6,568 nucleotides of DNA from Devosia sp. GTDB lineage: Bacteria; Pseudomonadota; Alphaproteobacteria; Rhizobiales; Devosiaceae. A model generated the notes under the pieces. It searched no databases and had not been told where the DNA came from. It saw only the letters and a program-made list of their open reading frames with translations. The stretch lies in NCBI GenBank assembly GCA_028290245.1, contig JAQGKG010000146.1:1-6568 (forward strand). The letters run 5' to 3'. Position numbers and translations under genes: made by a program. Each line of letters starts with the position of its first letter. Position 1 is the first letter of the stretch. Below are positions 1 through 6,568 of the stretch, piece after piece.

Positions 1-1636
<1,636 letters not shown>

Positions 1637-1640
1637 GGTG

Positions 1641-1645
1641 CCTCC
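1641..1645 (-). promoter_or_regulatory. Ribosome binding site of ureC
   Basis: On the minus strand GGAGG lies four bases before the ureC ATG, inside the 11-bp gap after the 136-residue gene. It is the closest match to a consensus Shine-Dalgarno sequence in the urease cluster, suggesting strong translation of the catalytic subunit. The spacing is a little short. Confidence 0.7.
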
Positions 1646-1647
1646 GG

Positions 1648-2058
1648 CTAGTTTAGAGGTGTCGTCCTGGTCTGGACGTAGTTCCGGTAATTGATCAGGG
1701 TTTTCTCGATCACGTCATCGAGCAGGGCTCCACCCTGTTGCAGCTGTGGATCGTCACTGCCTGAAGCGGCCACGGACATGCCGATAATCTGCAGGGCGTA
1801 GGCGATGTTCACCTTGTCCTCGTCGAGCATCCGGTTGCCTTGAGCATCGATTTCCTGAAGCAGGTGGATCATATCGGGGCGGGTCAGTACCGCCTTGAAG
1901 CCGGTCCAGCTTGTCAGGTCCTTGCCCATATCGACGAGATTGGCTGCAGCCGTTCCGAGCAGGAACATGGCTTCGCCATTCTCCATGCCTTCGCTACGGA
2001 GGTCTTCCAGAAGCGCCGCGATTTTGCTGAGCAGAATGGTCTCGGATTCTGTGTTCAT
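1648..2058 (-). CDS. Unrecognised small acidic protein encoded between ureB and ureC
   Basis: A 136-residue protein of unknown function. The ATG at 2056-2058 has a purine-rich ribosome site (GGAGAG, about 8 bases upstream), and the TAG stop is 11 bp before ureC, so it is very likely translated as part of the urease operon. There is no signal peptide or membrane segment. It is acidic (about 20 Asp/Glu against 10 Lys/Arg), has no cysteine and only one histidine (His65), so it does not look like a metal carrier such as UreE. Composition suggests a mostly helical cytoplasmic protein, with amphipathic stretches near residues 6-20, 29-42, 63-78 and 84-97. Rhizobial urease clusters are known to carry extra small genes among the structural genes; whether this one is homologous to any of them cannot be told by eye. 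A role in urease assembly or control is only an inference from position. Confidence 0.85.
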   Translation of the reverse strand: MNTESETILLSKIAALLEDLRSEGMENGEAMFLLGTAAANLVDMGKDLTSWTGFKAVLTRPDMIHLLQEIDAQGNRMLDEDKVNIAYALQIIGMSVAASGSDDPQLQQGGALLDDVIEKTLINYRNYVQTRTTPLN

Positions 2059-2117
2059 GTTAGGCTCTCCATGGACTTTGGTGCGCTTGTAATGGCGTTC
2101 GGCAGCGCCGCACAGTC
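2059..2117 (-). other. Spacer between ureB and the 136-residue gene
   Basis: This 59-bp gap is the longest gap between genes of the urease cluster. It contains the ribosome site of the downstream gene and a short GC stem (CGGC-GCT-GCCG) with no T-run, so it does not look like a terminator. I see no clear promoter. The genes on both sides are probably on one transcript. Confidence 0.5.
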
Positions 2118-2426
2118 CTAGTCGAGTGCTCCCATGATCTGCTGGCGGAAACCGTAGACCACGCGATCGCCACCCAGAGGAATAAGCCGGACTTCGCGGG
2201 CCTGTCCCGGCTCGAAACGAACCGCAGTGCCGGCCGCAATATCTAGCCGCATGCCACGGGCTTGGTCGCGATCAAAGCTGAGGCCGGCATTGGCTTCGAA
2301 GAAATGATAGTGCGAACCGACCTGGATCGGGCGGTCGCCAGTATTGGCAACTTCAATGGTCAGTTGCGGCGCGCCGACATTAAGCTCGATCTCGCCGGCC
2401 TTGGGGATGATTTCGCCTGGGATCAT
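2118..2426 (-). CDS. ureB: Urease subunit beta, UreB
   Basis: Structural beta subunit of the three-subunit bacterial urease; it packs against UreC and UreA in the cytoplasmic holoenzyme. It has 102 residues, the usual length for a separate beta subunit (about 101-106). The start MIPGEI and the conserved blocks GDRPIQVGSHYHFFEAN (residues 30-46) and LDIAAGTAVRFEPGQ (61-75), plus the near-terminal YGFR motif, are diagnostic. The frame is open much further upstream, but the ATG at 2424-2426 is chosen because it gives the family N-terminus and has an AGGT ribosome site six bases away that overlaps the ureA stop codon. The gap to ureA is 8 bp, consistent with translational coupling. Nothing is missing. 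Confidence 0.97.
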   Translation of the reverse strand: MIPGEIIPKAGEIELNVGAPQLTIEVANTGDRPIQVGSHYHFFEANAGLSFDRDQARGMRLDIAAGTAVRFEPGQAREVRLIPLGGDRVVYGFRQQIMGALD

Positions 2427-2432
2427 GACTGG

Positions 2433-2436
2433 ACCT
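2433..2436 (-). promoter_or_regulatory. Ribosome binding site of ureB overlapping the ureA stop
   Basis: On the minus strand the sequence TAGGTCCAGTCATG places an AGGT ribosome site partly inside the TAG stop of ureA and six bases before the ureB ATG. This decides the ureB start and suggests that ribosomes finishing ureA reinitiate on ureB, keeping the two subunits in balance. Confidence 0.65.
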
Positions 2437-2737
2437 ATCGGATGGGCTGGTGGACTGTGACGAGCTTGGTTCCGTCGGGGAAGGTGGCTTCGACCTGGAT
2501 GTCGTGGATCATCTCGGGGATGCCTTCCATGCATTGCGCACGGGTGATGACATGGGCGCCAGCTTCCATCAGTTCGGCTACCGGGCGGCCATCGCGGGCG
2601 CCTTCCACGACAAAATCGCTGATCAGCGCAATGGCTTCGGGATGGTTTAGCTTGACCCCGCGCTCCAGGCGCTTGCGGGCGACGATGGCGGCCATGGCGA
2701 TCAGCAGTTTGTCTTTTTCGCGCGGGGTGAGGTTCAT
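2435..2737 (-). CDS. ureA: Urease subunit gamma, UreA
   Basis: Smallest structural subunit of urease, part of the cytoplasmic (UreABC)3-type complex. It has 100 residues, exactly the usual length of a stand-alone gamma subunit. Family hallmarks are the N-terminus MNLTPREKDKL, the block NHPEAIALI (residues 31-39), EGIPEMI (71-77) and the C-terminal VEATFPDGTKLVTVHQPI (82-99). The ATG at 2735-2737 has an AGGA ribosome site seven bases upstream that overlaps the stop codon of ureD. The gap to ureD is 9 bp and to ureB 8 bp, so the three genes form one unit. Gamma and beta are separate genes here, unlike the fused form in Helicobacter. The gene looks intact. Confidence 0.98.
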   Translation of the reverse strand: MNLTPREKDKLLIAMAAIVARKRLERGVKLNHPEAIALISDFVVEGARDGRPVAELMEAGAHVITRAQCMEGIPEMIHDIQVEATFPDGTKLVTVHQPIR

Positions 2738-2744
2738 CGGAAGG

Positions 2745-2748
2745 TCCT
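2745..2748 (-). promoter_or_regulatory. Ribosome binding site of ureA overlapping the ureD stop
   Basis: Minus-strand TTAGGACCTTCCGATG has AGGA overlapping the TAG stop of ureD, with seven bases to the ureA ATG. The same arrangement recurs at the ureA/ureB junction, so translation of these genes is likely coupled. Confidence 0.6.
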
Positions 2749-3640
2749 AAAGATGCCAGAGGCGGGGTAGCGAGCCCGCGCCACTGAGTTCGGCAAGAAT
2801 TGGAACTATCAGGCGGCGTAAGGCAAGCCCGGTCTGCGCCAGAGCGCGTATAACCAGCCGTTCGCCATTGGCACTGGCGGCGATGCGACCGTCCTGGGGC
2901 AACATGGCGCGGATACGTGTCAGCTTGGCGGCGCACTGGTTCGCGTCGGGGGCGATATGCAACACCGTGGCGAAGGCCCGCTTGCCGGCCAGCAGCGACA
3001 GCCCATTGCGCTCAGTCAGGGTGCCATCGAGCCGGGTTGCCTCGGCGTGGATTAGCTGGCCATTGCGGCGAATGCGCCAGTTATCGCGAAGCTTTGCATC
3101 CAGCGCCACTTCGCCCATGGCGTCGCGGCCGAGCAGAATGGCCTCGACAGCGGTGAGACTGGAGCCGCCGGACAGGTCGATTTCGATGTGGCGGTCGAGC
3201 TGGCTCGAGGCGAACAGGATGGTTTCCTGCGGCAGCCAGTCGAGATGAGCGTCCTTGCCGACAGTCAGTCGGGTATCGACCGTGGCCGAACCACCGATAG
3301 AGCGATAGATCCGTTCACAGGCCTGGGTGGTCAGCACCATTCGTCCCTGCGGCGCAAGATCGGCCGACCAGCGCATGACATCACCGCCAGTGAGCCCCCC
3401 AGCGGTGTTGATCAGGACGGCTTCAAGGGCGGAGCTATGGGTATTGGGAAGGCGGATTTTGGCACAGCCGTCCTGGTAGAGCGTTGCCAGATAAGTAGCG
3501 CCATCGCGTTGCTGGGTAGAAACGCTGCCGACCCCGAAAGCGCGTTGCATGCGCGTGGGCGTAGCGGTGTTTGCGCGCTCAGCAAGTATTTCGGCAACGT
3601 TTGTCAAGAGTCGGCGTTTCCTAAGCGAGCAGGTGCTCAT
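2747..3640 (-). CDS. ureD: Urease accessory protein UreD (UreH)
   Basis: Chaperone that binds apo-urease and, with UreF and UreG, delivers nickel and carbon dioxide to the active site. Conserved UreD motifs are visible: NTAGGLTGGD (residues 78-87), TTQACERIYRS (104-114), WLPQETILF (135-143), GRDAMGE (171-177) and ERLVIRAL (260-267). With the ATG at 3638-3640 the protein has 297 residues, somewhat long for the family, and the UreD-like part begins only near residue 31 (MQRAFGVG). The first ATG has no convincing ribosome site. A TTG at codon 12 (3605-3607) has an AGGA 11 bases upstream, and Met31 (3548-3550) is another option, so the start is unsettled. It is the first gene of the urease cluster and is divergent from the secreted-protein gene, with 30 bp between their starts. 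Identity is firm; only the N-terminus is doubtful. Confidence 0.95.
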   Translation of the reverse strand: MSTCSLRKRRLLTNVAEILAERANTATPTRMQRAFGVGSVSTQQRDGATYLATLYQDGCAKIRLPNTHSSALEAVLINTAGGLTGGDVMRWSADLAPQGRMVLTTQACERIYRSIGGSATVDTRLTVGKDAHLDWLPQETILFASSQLDRHIEIDLSGGSSLTAVEAILLGRDAMGEVALDAKLRDNWRIRRNGQLIHAEATRLDGTLTERNGLSLLAGKRAFATVLHIAPDANQCAAKLTRIRAMLPQDGRIAASANGERLVIRALAQTGLALRRLIVPILAELSGAGSLPRLWHL

Positions 3641-3670
3641 TCATTGAGACATTAAAGAAGGCTAATTAAA
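3641..3670. promoter_or_regulatory. 30-bp divergent spacer between ureD and the plus-strand gene
   Basis: This AT-rich spacer separates two divergent starts. On the plus strand AAGAAGG at 3655-3661 is a good ribosome site nine bases before the ATG at 3671. On the minus strand there are two TTTAAT hexamers; the one at 3652-3657 resembles a -10 element but has no good -35 partner. If used, it would start transcription only a few bases before the first ureD ATG. No sigma-54 type (GG/GC) promoter was found. Promoters for either gene must therefore lie largely inside the other gene's coding sequence, or ureD must be read from further upstream. Confidence 0.35.
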
Positions 3671-4117
3671 ATGCACATGAAAACCATTGTTTCTGCAGCC
3701 ACCCTTACTATCGCTCTTGGCTTTGGAGGCTCCGCGTTCGCGCAGGCCGTGAACCTCGGCGCGCAGACTGTCACCCCAGAAAACATGCCTCAGGTTCAGG
3801 CTCGTTGTGATGACCTGCATAACCAAGCGAATGCTGCGAACCCGGGCAGCACAAACGACTCTTCTGCCACGACAAGTGGCACCACGACCACCGGCGGCAC
3901 TACGACTAACACGGGCACAACTGGCACGACCACAGGTGGTACGACCACAGGCGGCACGACTGGCGGCACTACCGCTGGTGCCACTGCCAGTACTACGACC
4001 AATAACAATAACGAAGGCACTGAGCAGGGTACCGAAAGCGGCACCGCAGGCCTGATCGCACTTGACACTATTACACTTGAGCAGTGTGTCGAAGCTGGTC
4101 TTAGCACCACCATGTAG
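3671..4117 (+). CDS. Predicted secreted Thr/Gly-rich low-complexity protein, function unknown
   Basis: A 148-residue protein I do not recognise. Residues 1-24 form a clear signal peptide: Lys4, a hydrophobic core (about 5-20) and an AFA cleavage motif before Gln25. A short head (25-60) contains PENMPQVQARCDDL. Residues 66-110 are almost entirely Thr and Gly with a few Ser, Ala and Asn, followed by NNNN (111-114) and a Glu/Gly/Thr stretch. The tail (about 128-148) contains ITLEQCVEAGL. Only two cysteines occur, Cys46 and Cys139, one on each side of the low-complexity linker, so a disulphide outside the cytoplasm is possible. A ribosome site (AAGAAGG, nine bases upstream) supports the first ATG over Met3. 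It is the only plus-strand gene here, has its own terminator, and uses a wider mix of Thr codons than its GC3-rich neighbours. It may be a cell-envelope or surface protein; a link to urea is unproven. Confidence 0.85.
   Translation: MHMKTIVSAATLTIALGFGGSAFAQAVNLGAQTVTPENMPQVQARCDDLHNQANAANPGSTNDSSATTSGTTTTGGTTTNTGTTGTTTGGTTTGGTTGGTTAGATASTTTNNNNEGTEQGTESGTAGLIALDTITLEQCVEAGLSTTM
3926..3982 (+). repeat. Imperfect tandem repeat encoding Thr/Gly motifs
   Basis: Within the secreted-protein gene, two 15-bp units (acgaccacaggtggt at 3926-3940 and acgaccacaggcggc at 3941-3955) differ at two bases. They are followed by a 12-bp shortened unit (3956-3967) and a diverged 15-bp unit (3968-3982). All unit lengths are multiples of three, so changes in copy number would keep the frame. 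Looser Thr/Gly coding repeats extend upstream to about 3876. Confidence 0.75.
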
Positions 4118-4144
4118 GCGTCCTGCGCCCGTTAGGTAATTACG

Positions 4145-4171
4145 ACGCCCGGTCTTGTGCCGGGCGTTTTT
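4145..4171 (+). terminator. Intrinsic terminator of the secreted-protein gene, shared with the end of urtE
   Basis: An 8-bp GC-rich stem (ACGCCCGG at 4145-4152 paired with CCGGGCGT at 4160-4167) encloses a 7-base loop and runs into five Ts (4167-4171). It sits 27 bp after the plus-strand stop codon and 5 bp beyond the urtE stop on the other strand. On the minus strand the hairpin is the same but is followed by CGTAATTAC rather than a T-run, so termination of urt transcripts would be weaker or need help. Confidence 0.9.
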
Positions 4172-4175
4172 GCAT

Positions 4176-4876
4176 CTAGACCATGAGATGGCGGCGCACC
4201 TCCGGAAGATCGAGATCGCTAGCGGGACCGGCATGCTGAATTTCCCCGCGATCCATTACATAGATGTCGTCGGCTATTTCGCGGCAGAAATCCAAAAATT
4301 GCTCAACCAGAAGAATGGTCATGCCCTTTTCGTCGCGCAGGAACTGTAGCGCGCGGCCGATATCCTTGATGATCGACGGCTGAATGCCCTCAGTAGGCTC
4401 ATCGAGTACCAGCACTTTGGGTCGGGTGACCAAGGCACGCCCGATTGCGAGCTGCTGCTGCTGGCCACCCGAGAGGTCACCACCGCGCCGGCCGAGCATG
4501 GACTTCAGCACAGGGAATAGCTCGAATATGTAAGGCGGAATGTTCTTCTCGGAGCGCGCAATGCCAGCGTATCCGGTTTCAAGGTTTTCCTTCACCGTCA
4601 GCAGCGGGAAAATCTCGCGGCCCTGCGGCACGTAGCCAATGCCCATGCGGGCGCGCTTGTAGGGCGGGGACTTTTTCAGCAGTTCATCACCGAATTTTAT
4701 TTCGCCAGCCGTGATGTTGTTGACGCCGGTGATGGCGCGCAAAGTCGATGATTTGCCGACGCCATTGCGGCCGAGCACGGCGGTGATGCGGCCGGGCTTG
4801 CACTCGATGGAGACTGATTTCAGCGCCTGGGCGGCGCCGTAATGCAGGTCGATGGCGTTGATCGAAAGAGCTGTGC

Positions 4877-4880
<4 letters not shown>
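4176..4880 (-). CDS. urtE: Urea ABC transporter ATPase UrtE
   Basis: One of the two cytoplasmic ATPases of the urea transporter UrtABCDE, driving uptake through the permeases UrtB and UrtC. It has 234 residues, normal for the LivF-like branch. Visible motifs are Walker A GRNGVGKS (37-44), Q-loop Gln86 in YVPQGREIFP, signature LSGGQQQQLAIG (136-147) and Walker B VLVLDEP (156-162). The usual switch histidine is replaced by Gln194 in LLVEQ, as is normal in this branch. YVPQGREIFPLLTV with LSGGQQQQLAIG points to UrtE rather than a general amino-acid LivF, and the neighbours agree. Its ATG overlaps the urtD stop by 4 bp (ATGA), so the two are translationally coupled; an AGG lies 11 bases upstream within urtD. 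It is the last gene of the transporter operon. Confidence 0.95.
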
Positions 4881-5626
<746 letters not shown>

Positions 5627-5629
5627 GAC

Positions 5630-6568
5630 TTACTCCGCCGGATTGGGTTGGGGATCGACGCCGGCTTCGACCTGCTTGGGGCTGGGGTCGCCACGATCGT
5701 GCTGTTCGCGGTTGGTGGTGGCGGCGCGGTATTGGCCGATCAGGCCGACAATGCCCTTGGGCAGGAATAGCGTGGTGACAACGAAGAGGGCGCCAAGGGC
5801 AAATAGCCAGTATTCGGGGAAGGCACCGGTGAAGTAGGACTTGCCGACGTTGACCAAGATGCCGCCGATGATCGGGCCGATGATGGTGCCGCGACCGCCG
5901 ACTGCGGTCCAGATCACAACTTCGATAGAATTGGCAGGATCGAATTCGGACGGGTTTATGATGCCGACCTGCGGTACGTAGAGCGCGCCGGCGATGCCAG
6001 CGATGATGGCCGAGACCACGAAGGCGAACAGCTTCACGTATTCGACGCGGTAGCCGATGAAGCGGGTGCGGCTTTCGGCATCGCGGACGGCGACCATGAC
6101 CTTGCCGAGCTTGGAATTGACGATCATCGAGCAGGCGAAAACCGCAAATGCCAGGGCGATTGCCGAGGCCGCGAACAGGGCGGCGCGAGTGCCGAGGGCG
6201 GAGATCGACTGGCCGAGGATGTCCTTGAAGTCAGTTAGGCCGTTATTGCCGCCAAAGCCCATGTCGTTGCGGAAGAAGGCCAGCAACAGGGCGTAAGTCA
6301 TTGCTTGCGTTATAATAGACAAGTAGACGCCGGTGACGCGGCTGCGGAAGGCGAGGAAGCCGAAGACAAAGGCGAGCAGGCCGGGAACGACGACAACCGC
6401 GACCATGGCGATCCAGAAATTGTCCATGCCTTGCCAATACCAAGGCAATTCCTTCCAGTTCAGGAACACCATGAAATCGGGCAGGACTGGGTTCGCGTAG
6501 ACGCCGCGGGTGCCGATCTGGCGCATCAGATACATGCCCATGGCATAGCCGCCGAGCGCGAAGAAAGC
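5630..6568 (-). CDS. urtC: Urea ABC transporter permease UrtC (5' end cut by window edge)
   Basis: Inner-membrane permease of the urea ABC importer, LivM-like, pairing with UrtB. The frame is open to the right edge, beyond the internal methionine at 6539-6541, and the extra residues (AFFALGGYA) are typical of this permease, so the true start lies outside; 312 residues are visible of perhaps 350-400. Hydrophobic segments lie at about visible residues 51-73, 79-99, 130-150, 179-199, 215-240 and 253-269. The cytoplasmic loop AVRDAESRTRFIGY (160-173) is the ATPase-contact loop of this permease class, and GGRGTIIGPIIGGIL (224-238) is another family block. The last 35 or so residues are hydrophilic and rich in Pro, Asp and Glu. 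The identity as UrtC rests on the following urtD and urtE as well as on the sequence. The TAA stop is 3 bp before urtD. Confidence 0.93.
   Translation of the reverse strand, partial: AFFALGGYAMGMYLMRQIGTRGVYANPVLPDFMVFLNWKELPWYWQGMDNFWIAMVAVVVVPGLLAFVFGFLAFRSRVTGVYLSIITQAMTYALLLAFFRNDMGFGGNNGLTDFKDILGQSISALGTRAALFAASAIALAFAVFACSMIVNSKLGKVMVAVRDAESRTRFIGYRVEYVKLFAFVVSAIIAGIAGALYVPQVGIINPSEFDPANSIEVVIWTAVGGRGTIIGPIIGGILVNVGKSYFTGAFPEYWLFALGALFVVTTLFLPKGIVGLIGQYRAATTNREQHDRGDPSPKQVEAGVDPQPNPAE

Noticed and set aside
2118..2936. A 272-residue version of UreB with a long N-terminal extension
   Set aside because: The extra residues overlap ureA and ureD in another frame and look like random Arg/Pro-rich translation. 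The ATG at 2424-2426 gives the exact family N-terminus and has a ribosome site.
3602..3607. TTGACA on the minus strand within the ureD 5' region as a -35 promoter element
   Set aside because: The hexamer is perfect, but no -10-like sequence lies 16-18 bases downstream (TTGCTG, TGCTGA, GCTGAG), and it lies inside the proposed ureD coding start.
3876..3982. Repeats in the Thr/Gly region as a CRISPR array or iterated DNA-binding sites
   Set aside because: The units are short, contiguous and diverged, with no unique spacers, and they keep the reading frame of a protein repeat.
3662..4234. Minus-strand open frame of 190 codons across the secreted-protein gene
   Set aside because: It is antisense to the gene with a clear signal peptide, ribosome site and terminator, runs through the terminator hairpin and overlaps urtE. 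Its Ser/Arg/Ala-rich translation looks like a shadow of the repeats.
4299..4301. Gln194 instead of the switch histidine in UrtE as a possible defect
   Set aside because: LivF/UrtE-type ATPases normally read LVEQ at this place, so this is a family trait rather than a lost residue.

Overview
This window is a urea uptake and hydrolysis locus from a GC-rich bacterium, most likely an alphaproteobacterium of the Hyphomicrobiales (Rhizobiales). That placement is inferred from the style of the urease proteins, from separate gamma and beta subunit genes with an extra small gene before ureC, and from the linked urt transporter. No taxonomic marker is present, so genus is not assigned.

Layout, read along the minus strand from the right edge: the 3' part of urtC (urea permease, open at the right edge), then urtD and urtE (the two ATPases of the urea ABC transporter). 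These are tightly coupled, with a 3-bp gap and a 4-bp overlap. A small plus-strand gene follows at 3671-4117, encoding a predicted secreted Thr/Gly-rich protein. It converges on urtE across a strong intrinsic terminator and diverges from ureD across only 30 bp. The minus strand then continues with ureD (chaperone), ureA (gamma subunit), ureB (beta subunit), an unrecognised 136-residue gene, and ureC (alpha, catalytic subunit). ureC runs off the left edge with an estimated 25 C-terminal residues missing.

The Urt transporter would bring urea across the inner membrane at the cost of ATP. The UreABC enzyme would split it in the cytoplasm to ammonia and carbamate, and UreD would help load nickel together with UreF and UreG, which would lie outside the window. 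All visible ligand and catalytic residues of UreC, and the nucleotide-binding motifs of UrtD and UrtE, are intact, so the system looks functional.

The parts not explained by standard urea metabolism are the secreted low-complexity protein inserted in opposite orientation between the transporter and enzyme genes, and the small acidic protein encoded between ureB and ureC. The inserted gene and its terminator probably split the locus into two transcription units. No RNA gene, CRISPR array, insertion sequence or origin was seen. No intergenic stretch exceeds 60 bp.
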